Source: Apostichopus japonicus (lineage: Eukaryota; Echinodermata; Holothuroidea; Aspidochirotida; Stichopodidae). Taken from it: DNA of 64,000 nucleotides. The DNA lies in the NCBI RefSeq assembly GCF_037975245.1, contig NC_092561.1, positions 9,109,001 to 9,173,000 on the forward strand, written 5' to 3'. Shown piece after piece: positions 50,901 through 58,315 of the stretch. The translations under genes and the position numbers were made by a program. How positions within the stretch are numbered: position 1 is the first letter of the stretch; each line of letters starts with the position of its first letter. The notes below the pieces were generated by a model. The model was not told the origin of the DNA. It made no database searches and was given only the letters and a program-made list of their open reading frames with translations.

Positions 50901-52871
50901 TGGTTCGGCTTCGAAACCCTGTAAATCACGATCACTCAAGCAAAAAGACTGTTGAGATATTCTCTCTTAACCCTCACATCAATGTGAGTAATTTTTGGAT
51001 GGAAAACTGGATGAAGTTCAATCAATGGTAAAAGTAACTAATCACAAATAGAAATTATAATGGCGTTAACTTAGATAAAAATCACATTGAAATCCTTCCA
51101 GATTCGAATGCTTATCCAAATCTGAGCAAAATCTTTGCGGCTTACCAATTCGCTCCTAGATCTCGAGGGAGACAGGAATGATGGGATATGTCGGATCCAA
51201 AACTGTCAGTTCGATCCAGATACAACAGATACAACCTCCAAAAAGTATTAATTACTACCTTGCCCCTTTAAGAGCCAATCATACAAACGCATCCAAGAAG
51301 TTTCCTGAAGTGAGCATCTGCCTACAACATGTGCCGTCTAGAAGATGAATCCGTGCGACTAAAATCTGATCGTTCTAGAAGGATTAAATGTGGGTCAGAC
51401 CAGTCGCATAGCTAGGAATTTGCCAAGGGAGGGGTGAAGGCTGTAGGCAAACTATCTAAGCATAGCGAACCGTAAAAGAAAACTTTGGCCGAAAATGCCT
51501 CCCAGATTGCTGGAAATGGCACTTCCCAGGCCTTGTAAGTTGCATCTAACCTTTTTTATATTGAAATTACTAGCGATATAATAAAAAAAAAATTAAAAAA
51601 TATGCTCAAGGGGGCGGGTGGTTGCCCTCTTCGCCCCCCCTTGGCTATGCGCCTGGATCAGACGAAAAAACAAAATTTTCTTTCATATGTGAGCGTGAGA
51701 ACAGACGAGTTTATACATACACGCTCCCAGGGGTGCATTAAATCTTCAGAGCTGCCAGGATGGAATTAAGGAGCTCACTGACAGAATAACTTTAAATATA
51801 ACTAATGATACACGACACCATTGCCCCCTCAAATACACTTGTAAGTCTGAAAATGGGTTCAACCAATGCTGAACTTTCAACAAGCATTTTTTACTGCCAC
51901 TTCCTCAAAAGTAAGAATTAAATGTAGACATTTTAGCGTCTAGTCACACAATCCTTCAATGTCTAGGAATTTGGTTCGTTGGATCTGAATGAGCCCCTAG
52001 GCAAGTACTTCTTGCATTTTGTAGCACTTTTTTAATGTGCTAAATACTTTTTGTTGCCCATATTTATGACTCTTGAAATATGTGTAACGTTCTCAAGCAG
52101 ATCTTTTTGTTGGTTTTGGTACGTTTTTTTTTTTGGCGTTGTCATTCAATGCTAATATTCCTAATCAAATTAGTTTGATTGCTGTGACTAGCAAAGTGTC
52201 AAAACAGTGAATCCAAAGATTCTTCTACGGAGGCTTAACGGGAGGCTAACAGCTGTTAACCTCCGAGGAAGATCCTGCTAGGATTGATACATCAGGATCT
52301 CTCTAACATTTACATGCATCCAAAGTGAAAAGAAAGTTCAATATTTTTTTTACAGTTGCACTTTTACATGTGGTTGTTACTACTATGTAAGAGTGACCAA
52401 AGTGACAAACTGTTGAGAATATAGAACAATTTGGAGAAAACCTAAGATAATTAGCTATTGCTTCAAGTATCGAATCCATTATCGTGATATTTCTGGTCTG
52501 TGGTGTCGATGAAAACTTTGTTAAGACCACAATTTTTTAAAAACATTTTTCAGATCCAAAGGTTAGAAGAAGAGGCCAGATTCAAGGTACGGAAAGAGCT
52601 AGAGAGGCGGCGAGCTAGAGCACTCAGAAGGCGGGAACAAAACTTGGAGCAGCAGGGCCACATGAACGGACTGAGGCGGACGCAAGGTATGACAAAGCCC
52701 TGGGTGTTTACCTACTACGTACACTGGCCAAGGGACACGTACGAACGGAGGCTGCCCTCTGGAGACAAGAAGAAAAAGCGGGGCGCGATGAGAAAGTCCA
52801 GAGCTAAGACAGCGCCACCAGTTATGGTCGAAGCTAAATCAAATATGTCTGATTTTGCCGCTGGTCCTTGA
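32382..52871 (+). CDS. KIAA2012: KIAA2012-like protein (spliced, at least 16 exons, 5' end unresolved)
   Basis: Sixteen plus-strand exons give about 1366 residues. The N-terminal part carries LPKTYLTRKGALMLF and, about 45 residues later, MQTLDNLTTSVLQYGNQQQ. These match the pattern LPKTFSTRKGALILY...LHTLQDLKEAVLAYGRQQ that I recall for vertebrate KIAA2012 (about 1180 aa, uncharacterised). The middle is Ser/Arg-rich and acidic. Exons from 40068 onward encode a long Glu/Arg/Lys/Gln coiled coil, and the last exon ends with PWVFTYYVHWPRDTYERR and a basic tail. Exons: 32382-32936, 33283-33603, 34948-35238, 35820-36751, 37077-37222, 37761-37968, 38087-38334, 39154-39309, 40068-40146, 40922-41067, 42086-42181, 43279-43467, 44280-44480, 45847-45959, 46612-46714, 52554-52871. 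Phases agree at every junction except between the first two. No function is known; the coiled coil suggests a structural role (inference). Confidence 0.75.
33283..33603 (+). CDS. KIAA2012: KIAA2012-like exon B (5' border uncertain)
   Basis: A long open stretch encoding VNKTGKVKIVGHNAETFEKC and, later, FTILRSDLVVCVIGSPNVIY, GRLGKTGITYAPYNKEEAVD and GGDFFFYLRDVQAKA. It ends at gcatc|gtaagt in phase 2, which fits the next exon. It looks like a small globular domain that I do not recognise. The nearest acceptors (after 33254, 33273 and 33282) all give a phase that does not follow exon A, so a small exon may be missing between them. Confidence 0.6.
34268..34568 (+). mobile_element. tRNA-derived SINE with LINE-like tail
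   Basis: The head is tRNA-like, with an A-box-like tggccaattggctaaggcg and a perfect B box ggttcgattcc at 34319-34329. The anticodon-arm-like gactcgtgatcc lies between. The body contains tccttgggcaagatgcttta and gggttaaatgggtacctgtg, and the tail agcgctatataaaaatcaaa plus ATT repeats. It sits in the intron between exons B and C of the KIAA2012-like gene. Confidence 0.85.
34948..35238 (+). CDS. KIAA2012: KIAA2012-like exon C
   Basis: Phase 2 in, phase 2 out. It encodes YRNLVRSPSYHSLNSEEATE, then acidic and Ser/Thr-rich sequence (ESRSMIGESTLCDFSTVGES), ending RANRPNTG. The acceptor is tatctcacag and the donor gtactt. Confidence 0.82.
35545..35585 (-). mobile_element. retroelement end-like motif (CTGAAGAAG ... 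CGAAAC)
   Basis: On the minus strand: ctctgaagaagatcctgctc then ggatcgaaacgtcaggcc. This motif type is common at ends of retroelements in marine invertebrates (Penelope-like is my guess). Similar motifs are at 15345-15375, 60738-60766 and 63946-63980. Confidence 0.4.
35820..36751 (+). CDS. KIAA2012: KIAA2012-like exon D, largest exon, acidic and Ser/Arg-rich
   Basis: 932 bp, phase 2 in, phase 1 out. It encodes SFRSSSIARTTTPLSFKEIA and APYLGRPLSAAYPSTYSAYI, then an Arg/Ser-rich segment (RRPSSRYSTRSQKST) and long Glu/Asp runs (near 36000 and 36430-36475). The composition predicts a disordered region with many possible phosphorylation sites. The acceptor is ctgtccatag and the donor gtgaga. Confidence 0.85.
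37077..37222 (+). CDS. KIAA2012: KIAA2012-like exon E
   Basis: Phase 1 in, phase 0 out. It encodes DERIPSSAASVKRSISQMSQ and ends EDPSRVDEEVDDINE. The acceptor is ttttcctcccag and the donor gtatgt. Acidic and low in hydrophobic residues. Confidence 0.82.
37761..37968 (+). CDS. KIAA2012: KIAA2012-like exon F
   Basis: Phase 0 in, phase 1 out. It encodes THEKGSAFEGETEQQQIVHD and DVEILERGKTPQDAEGPPEQ, ending PPKPRTMLLEDASVIP. The acceptor is acatttttag and the donor gtgagt. Confidence 0.82.
38087..38334 (+). CDS. KIAA2012: KIAA2012-like exon G
   Basis: Phase 1 in, phase 0 out. A Lys/Pro/Val-rich linker (VVKQDLPSTRKPEADVPSKG, TIKKVVTVVTMPEKKLAPKE), ending SASLASVKAKNA before gtaagt. The preceding bases gtcttcatag fit a pyrimidine tract. 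Confidence 0.82.
38565..39090 (+). repeat. 53-bp tandem repeat in the intron before exon H
   Basis: About six good units of accttataatgctttccagg followed by gattgaggagatgtacttta and tgtgaggttttga, with exact 53-bp spacing (for example tataatg at 38821, 38874 and 38927). More diverged units precede them from about 38565. Confidence 0.85.
39154..39309 (+). CDS. KIAA2012: KIAA2012-like exon H
   Basis: A 52-codon exon, phase 0/0. It starts with basic, Gly-rich GKKSPRSGRKHKGGGGKK, then GPQLDFVGSMVIDPYAGPSQ and DEMDDMVAEE. The acceptor is gtttccgcag and the donor gtgagt. Confidence 0.82.
40068..40146 (+). CDS. KIAA2012: KIAA2012-like exon I
   Basis: A short exon, phase 0 in, phase 1 out. It encodes LAKELAAQNLEEDKPEEKKK and PEEEEQ, the start of the charged helical region. 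The acceptor is catatttttag and the donor gtaagg. Confidence 0.78.
40922..41067 (+). CDS. KIAA2012: KIAA2012-like exon J
   Basis: Phase 1 in, phase 0 out. It encodes DDVDSLATDDEAIEKELKKT and then KKESKKKLAKERAAIKEARR, ending LEKQ before gtagag. The acceptor is tgattttacag. Confidence 0.82.
41378..41790 (+). repeat. 23-bp minisatellite (about 18 units) in the intron after exon J
   Basis: The unit is ggatcagcatccattgttta plus caa, with few variants (for example ccgttg, cacccattg). Because 23 is not a multiple of three and the unit has no stop, all three plus frames stay open for 100-167 codons and each encodes the same 23-residue periodic peptide in a different phase. These open frames are repeat artefacts; the real exons lie on both sides. 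Confidence 0.93.
42086..42181 (+). CDS. KIAA2012: KIAA2012-like exon K (coiled coil)
   Basis: A 32-codon exon, phase 0/0, encoding RREDEMKALREKKRLMEEER and KRLEMEEIRRKE. The heptad-like spacing of Leu and Met among Arg and Glu fits a coiled coil. The acceptor is ttattcatcag and the donor gtacag. Confidence 0.82.
42619..42643. repeat. (TG)n microsatellite
   Basis: About 12 TG units in the intron after exon K. Confidence 0.9.
42784..43050 (-). other. unassigned antisense open frame in the intron after exon K
   Basis: 88 codons starting MAWSNLLHAIKSRDFEVPSQ and containing LNNLKICLPHITNQHLNIDR, with more varied composition than most random frames here. It could be the end of a transposon ORF. 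I do not recognise it and see no splice partners. Confidence 0.2.
43279..43467 (+). CDS. KIAA2012: KIAA2012-like exon L (coiled coil)
   Basis: A 63-codon exon, phase 0/0. It encodes ELADRIAEAEQEAEMARQAE and continues with KLMMQEVRKTAREEREAKRR through ERRKTERERQREERKKM. Strongly helical and charged. The acceptor is cttttgtcag and the donor gtgaga. Confidence 0.84.
44280..44480 (+). CDS. KIAA2012: KIAA2012-like exon M (coiled coil)
   Basis: A 67-codon exon, phase 0/0. It encodes EDQARQREEEMAEKLASAEE, then LQREEQERLEQEERDRLEEE and KIRELERE. The acceptor is ccctctcacag and the donor gtgagg. Same helical composition as its neighbours. Confidence 0.84.
45535..45812 (+). mobile_element. LINE 3' end (CR1/L2-like) in the intron before exon N
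   Basis: The open frame reads SYGERSFQYSSTLLWNKLPL then NIKNVVSVEMFKTVLKTHTC. It is followed by ttgcgctgtataagaactgt and an (ATT)-rich tail. Truncated at the 5' side. Confidence 0.85.
45847..45959 (+). CDS. KIAA2012: KIAA2012-like exon N (coiled coil)
   Basis: Phase 0 in, phase 2 out. It encodes AEREAMERLITEREAAESNR and RQAEKLRKQQEAKEERRR. The acceptor is tttaatacag and the donor gtgaga. Confidence 0.83.
46612..46714 (+). CDS. KIAA2012: KIAA2012-like exon O (its 3' border is the source of a minisatellite)
   Basis: Phase 2 in, phase 0 out. It encodes RQEELERKAKEEERLLLLKI, then EEEQKREKELERIRQ. Its acceptor tract is itself a (CT)n microsatellite (about 46577-46605). The last bases gaatcagacag and the donor gtattg are copied about 42 times downstream. 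Confidence 0.85.
46704..49671 (+). repeat. 70-bp minisatellite (about 42 units) built from an exon/intron border
   Basis: A tandem array of a 70-bp unit (73 bp where actact replaces act). The unit runs aatcagacag|gtattgtgtt, ataacatactaggtaaatgt, catacgtaacagtttgtcag, tatgttacag. The first unit overlaps the end of exon O, so the real donor at 46715 is unit 1. Every unit repeats the exon end plus a gtattg or gtactg donor, and is preceded by ttgtcagtatgttacag, which resembles an acceptor. Variant units recur in order, showing block duplication inside the array. Confidence 0.95.
51100..51790. repeat. old dispersed repeat, interrupted copy
   Basis: It shares gagccaatca, ttctagaaggattaaatgtg and ggggtgcattaaatcttcag with the copy near 57840-58315 (there ttctggaagggttaaattca and gggatgcattaaactatgga). 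It is split by a nested element at about 51397-51655. Confidence 0.5.
51397..51655. mobile_element. nested MITE-like insertion, ends CGCATAGC
   Basis: It begins cagtcgcatagctagg and ends ccttggctatgcgcctgg, imperfect inverted repeats. Flanks gtcagac and atcagac look like a target duplication. The interior is G-rich near one end and C-rich near the other. Confidence 0.6.
52554..52871 (+). CDS. KIAA2012: KIAA2012-like last exon, with PWVFTYYVHWPRDTY tail
   Basis: Phase 0 in, ending at a TGA at 52869-52871. It starts IQRLEEEARFKVRKELERRR, continues ARALRRREQNLEQQGHMNGL, then KPWVFTYYVHWPRDTYERRL and a Lys-rich tail, ending SDFAAGP. The aromatic block stands out from the coiled coil and is a good candidate for a conserved binding motif (inference). 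The acceptor is acatttttcag. AATAAA hexamers follow at 53821 and further on, so the 3' UTR may be about 1 kb. Confidence 0.85.
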   Translation: MQRLEEEARFKVRKELERRRARALRRREQNLEQQGHMNGLRRTQGMTKPWVFTYYVHWPRDTYERRLPSGDKKKKRGAMRKSRAKTAPPVMVEAKSNMSDFAAGP

Positions 52872-55280
52872 AACAAAAACAAAGAAGGTTGGTAACTGTT
52901 TGGAAAAAAAATGTGAACATGAATGTTGATGAGACTACCTGAATTTCTGAAAATGTGCAAAATATAATCCTTCTTTTGTGTGTCCCCCCCCCCCACCAGA
53001 TGAAGACCTTGTGGCTTGTGAAATATTCTGAATTTGTGTAAAGTTACAAAAGATAATCCTTCCTGTGTGTGTGTGTTTTAATTTCCACCGCAACAGCTGT
53101 AGACCTTGTGTGAAGTGCAAAAAATCATTCTTCTTTTGTGTTTTTTTTCGTGCTTTATATTTCAACATTGTGATACAGGAATGAAGAGTCAGTCAATCCT
53201 CGCGTGGCTGTAATTCTCAAGAGAACCGGTTTTGTACACAGTTTAAATTATCGAGCAATGTCATCATGCATGATACAGCCCAATGAATGACCTATCTTTT
53301 GGACCGGGGAAACCCTTCGGTTAGGGTTAACCCCTAGGGTTACTCCTAACCCGAGAAATACTGCATCACATGCAGTATCATGCAATACCGTACTTCTTGA
53401 GGCAATGCAACTTGCCACATGATAACTTGTCTTGAGAAATGAAAAAAACTTGAGGTCTTGGGTGGAAGAGTTATGTTGTCTCTGAATATTCAACAGTTCT
53501 GGGAGGTACAGCAGCAGCCGGTTGGGAAAAATTCTGTCCAGTTTATGGACAAAGTAAAATTGACTCAGTCTGATAAACTCTCTGTCATATCATTGATCTA
53601 TTATCACAGACTGCAAAGGTTTTCCCATCCAGGGGTGGCAAGCGTACCAAAAAAAGAGAAAGTATGATCCCGATTATTGGAATAATAATAATATATATAT
53701 TACTGTAAGGGTATGTCCTGAATGGGATGGTTTGATTACTTGCATCAAAGTTACCTAACAATGTCTAGAGAGAAAAGAAAAGAAAACAATTAAGAAGTTC
53801 ATGTTGGCAATCAAAGGGGAAATAAAACCTTTTTTTTTACTGTGTGACTTGATCATTTACATAGAAGAGGATATTTAATGGCTACATCATTTTTCCGTTT
53901 TCTTTTGTTTTTTTTGTTTGTTCTTGTTTTGTTTTTTCATCAATGGAAAATCTTAAAGCAAGCAATGAATGTTTCGTTCAGCTTCCTCAAATAATCAATG
54001 CTATTAATTAATAATATATGCAATATTTTGTTGATAAAATTTTTCCAGAATAAGTGAAAAATCAAAGTAAGAAATAAAACCCCTCAATTCTGAGGGTTAG
54101 TTTAGTATTCTACTATATTGTACATTCATGTAAAAAAAAAAAAGTGACCATTTTTTTTTTTAATATTTTAGTTTTTTTTTTAATTTGTCAGTTTTTTAAT
54201 AAATATAAACCCTTTCAGAGACAAATGCCAATTTATGATATTGTTTATTTTGTATAGTTCTTAAGAAGAAGAAACAAAATAAGGAAACATAGTGCATCTT
54301 GTTGAAAATTGAAAATCAGTCTTCTCATCATGTCCTAAATCTTCAAATCGCTTTTTTCTCTCGCAAAAATTTGTTTACTATTCTCAAGTTTGTTTGTTTG
54401 TAATATTTCCTCGCCGGCTTTCCATTTTGATTTTTCCATTTTTCATTAACTTGTCTACTTAATACATTAATAGCAGACACTGCTGCTTTCTGGGTTGTGT
54501 GGAATAAAATTGTGGCGCGAGCCCTGGTTACAACGGTATGCCGATGGTATTGTTGCTTCTGACCGGTGGTATCTTGTAAGAAACGGTTTATATTCAAGAA
54601 CTGCCACCAACTAAGTGCTGCATATTTCAGTTGGTAAAGCACTGGGCATGTAACCGAGAAGTCACATGGTCTCAAATCCCATTCTAGATGAAAGACCGTG
54701 TTGCTCTTTCAAACAAAATTTTCCCACTATTTGCATCAACTTTCAAAAGAAGCCTGTGATCCAAATGTTACCGTAGTTACCAAATTACGAAAGGCTGAAT
54801 CTTTCACCAGCAAATTTCGTTATCATCAATGATTGTTATATTGCTTATTTGTACAACGCAATTTGTGCCTTGAATCAACTTTACATGTTTTCATAAGCAC
54901 CTTCATGCTCTTAAAAACCCAGTATGAGATATTAATTTTTAACTGGAACAATTTTTATCTTAAGTCTTCTGACTTGCCTTGATGTATGTGCTCGGAATAT
55001 TAACTTTATCTGTTCTGTGTGTGTGTGTTTGTGCAATTGTTCCTTGTTTCAAATTTTACGTCAATTTTTTGCAAAGCGAAAGCAATTTGCCATCGCATGA
55101 GTAACCATATATATTTTGCTTATATCAAGCTTGTGGTGGGCCAATGCTTACCTTCTTCCTCGTTAGTGATAAGATCAATTAGTTTGTGTTTTGTTTGTTT
55201 TGTTTTCTCTTCAAACCAAGGTATATGCTGTGTGCTTTATTCTATATATGTTTTGGTATTTAAAATTTGAATATTAATGA
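52872..55280 (+). other. 3' UTR and flank of the KIAA2012-like gene
   Basis: T- and A-rich, with hexamers AATAAA at 53821 and near 54078 and 54199, any of which could end the transcript. It includes a near-perfect hairpin (atactgcat/atgcagtat, 53358-53378) next to telomere-like ggttagggttaacccctagg. Confidence 0.5.
54626..54690 (+). pseudogene. degenerate tRNA-like sequence
   Basis: cagttggtaaagcactgggc resembles a tRNA D-arm and A box, and ggtctcaaatccc a decayed B box. Lacks a proper acceptor stem. Probably the head of an old SINE. Confidence 0.35.
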
Positions 55281-55281
55281 C

Positions 55282-55646
55282 TTAAAGGGTGTGAAGACTC
55301 GCGCAAAAAGAAACGTCTAATGCCGGGTAATTTGACCTAGTTTCGAATGAGGTGTAACAGAAGTGTTAAACACCACCATCGATCGCAGAAAATTCACAGC
55401 TTGCTACCGTCGGTAATTAGACACTAGTGTACAGTCAATACATACAGCTGCGGTCAATACCCACAGCACAGTATACAAACAATACAGCGATGGACATCTC
55501 AGGTCCAGCTAAAGATAACAAGGTATCACGTTTCATTACTATCTGCATTTTGTAGCGACACGAACAAAATGTCACTTGCAAGCAACAGAAAGTTAACTTT
55601 TTCAGATGGCCGCACACGGTTTGGGGCGAGTCTTCAATGCCTTTAA
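55282..55646. mobile_element. TTAA-flanked MITE, copy 2
   Basis: TTAA at 55282-55285 and 55643-55646. Ends agggtgtgaagactcgcgc and gggcgagtcttcaatgcct. About 360 bp and non-coding. The TTAA flanks suggest piggyBac-type mobilisation (inference). Confidence 0.87.
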
Positions 55647-57243
55647 TTAATATCATTTGCCTTTGCACGTAAGCATTTCCTTTCTGAACATATAAATATT
55701 TTCATATATATCCCTCCATATATATAAATGTGTGTATTTTTTTTCTGTTAATTGCAAGTATTTTTCACATTCTTCTGTAACTTATAAATATATCATGTAT
55801 TTCTCTGCTGTTAAAACAAACACTTGATATTATATATGGAAAGGTAAAGGGGGGGGGGGGGGGATTTTGTAGCTGCTTAGGTGAAAAGTATTTCTTTGAG
55901 AATCAGGTATTATGTTTATGCGTCATAAGAGATGAAACACAAACTAATCAGTTTGTAGTTGTTTTGTTGGTGTGCTCGTTGAACCACTCATTTGCAGCTG
56001 CTATGCAACCTTGAAGCATTCCAAGTTTAGTGTGTGTGAAGTTTTATTTGTAATATTATCATTCATCTGCCAAATATTAAGAGCTCTGTAAACAATCTTC
56101 GTTATTGGCATAAAAGTCAAACATCAAAACGGACTTAAAGCCTCGTAACGTGTTTGCCAAGATATAAACTTCGACCTTTCCAGCTTACTGCACTAAAAGC
56201 TCAGTAAAGACGACACCGTTCTATGCAATTTCCATATCAATATTCACTATTTTTCTTGAGTTATCTGTCGTTAAACATTTTGAGCTGAATAAAATTCGCC
56301 AGATTTATTAAAGAGACCATAGATTCTACTAACTTCAATCAAAATTTGCAAGCCCCGCCAAACAGATCATGGGCCGATCAAATCTCTCTGTTTTGATTAC
56401 GACCGTTAGGCCTAGGACTACTTTCACTTTTGTGGCTAGCCTGTGCTAGGTCCCTTCTCTTGAATAGTGTCTTTTGGGGGTTCTTACTGATGTAGCTTGC
56501 GAAATTGTGTCATTTCCTTACGTTGCAATGAATAAACAGGTGTTTTCAGACGTTTCCTCCGTGGAATTGGGGTAAAAAAAAAAGTAGACGGTACGAGTAT
56601 ATATATAGGTTAAATTAGTGTAATGAACATGCTGATATGGGCGGTGATTGTTTGGTAAATCGTTCGCGCCATAAGGGCAACAGAAAATCAATTTCTTTTT
56701 TCGATTGCGACAGCTTTTCTTCATTTAACCCACCTACCTAGTCAGAGTGCATTTAGAATAAGAAACATTGAATCTGCTTCGGAAGTTTGTTTGCCGAAAT
56801 TCATCGGCAAACACGTCTTGAGACTTTCATTATCCCTCATTATCCCATTATGTTTTTTTTTTTTGATTTTTTGAGAGAATTGCTCTGCTCTCCAATTGCA
56901 ATAATGTATAAACCATGCTTCCTCAAGAACTTTTTATTTATTTATTGATTTCTACATTTTTTTTTAATTTTTGTATATTTCAATATTGATATTTGGTGCA
57001 CTTTTGTACCCTCTGTGATTCCATTTTTTTTTGCAGTAACAATATTTTGCTTCTGTTACCATTTCTTTCTTTCTTTTCTTGTAGATAGAACAATTTAGAC
57101 CACAGAATGTGCTTGGTTTAATAAACAATTGGAAGATTCATGATTGGCTCATTGTTTACTTTGTTATTCTTTCTTTGTTGTCCCAGCCCTGATGAACACT
57201 CTTGAGTATGAAAATGCATTTTTTTTTTTATTGCATCAACGTA

Positions 57244-57610
57244 TTAAAGAGAGTGAAGACTCGTGCACAATGAAACGTCTGATGCCGGTAATCTGGCCTA
57301 GTTTCGAATGAGGTGTAACAGAAAGTGTTAGACACCACCATCGATCCCAGAAAATACACACACAGATTGCTACCGTCGGTAATTAGACACTAGTGTACAG
57401 TCAATACATGCAGCTACGGTCAATACCCACAACACAGTGTACATATGCAGTGATGGACATCTCATATCTAGATAAAAGATAACAAGGTATCACGTTTCAT
57501 TACTGTCTGCATTTTGTAGTGACAAGAAAAAAATTCGATTGCAAGCAACGGAAAATTAACTTTCTTCAGAGGGCGGCACGCGGTTTGGGGCGAGTCTTCA
57601 ATGCCTTTAA
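57244..57610. mobile_element. TTAA-flanked MITE, copy 3
   Basis: TTAA at 57244-57247 and 57607-57610. Ends agagagtgaagactcgtgc and gggcgagtcttcaatgcct. Same interior as copy 2, from which it lies about 1.6 kb away in the same orientation. Confidence 0.87.
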
Positions 57611-57839
57611 GGGAATGAGACACACCAATGCGATAGTGCCCGGGTAGAGAGTACAGATAACGGATCTTGACTAGGAGGGGTGGTTACAATGTTAGGCTGT
57701 AAATTACAGCATTATCACTCCAAATAACCAATGGAAAACTTCAACATTGAATTGATGTTGAGTAATTCTCATCTTCTCACAAATAAATGTACAGTAATCA
57801 CGTTAAAATGAAAGAAAGAATCAGTCACATTAAAATGTT

Positions 57840-58315
57840 ACCAGCCGTTACTTTAAATAAATCATTGTGACACCCTTCTCATCAGTACAAATCCAGACCT
57901 TTACAAAATGTGTACATATCTTTAGAAATCCATATCCAGAGTAAATGTTTAGATCTGACCATTCTGCTTGATGACAATGACCTCGATGAAACATGATGAT
58001 TGGTGGAAATACGCACACTCCTAAAACAAAATGCGAATTGCTCCGCTGAGAGCCAATCACAAGCGAAGCCAAAATATTTCCAAGTAAGCTCCGCCTATAT
58101 GCAGCTCTTCGACATAGAACATCTGGTATCAATTTGAAGTCCTATTGTTCTGGAAGGGTTAAATTCAGGTCATTTTGAATCATACAAAAATATTTTAACT
58201 TCTTTATAATAATTGCGGGTGAGAAATAGGTGAAAAAAAAACATCTTCCTGGGATGCATTAAACTATGGAGACTATTTCCTGGGTAGGTCTAAGACACTT
58301 AAAGGAGCTTATATA
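57840..58315. repeat. second copy of the dispersed repeat seen at 51100-51790
   Basis: It contains gagagccaatcacaagcgaa, ttctggaagggttaaattca, tcattttgaatcata and gggatgcattaaactatgga in the same order as the interrupted copy. No coding capacity. Confidence 0.45.

Larger units (their letters stand above)
49680..52550. other. rest of the last intron of the KIAA2012-like gene
   Basis: Beyond the minisatellite it holds the nested repeats at 51100-51790 and otherwise unrecognised sequence. No internal exon seen. Confidence 0.55.
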
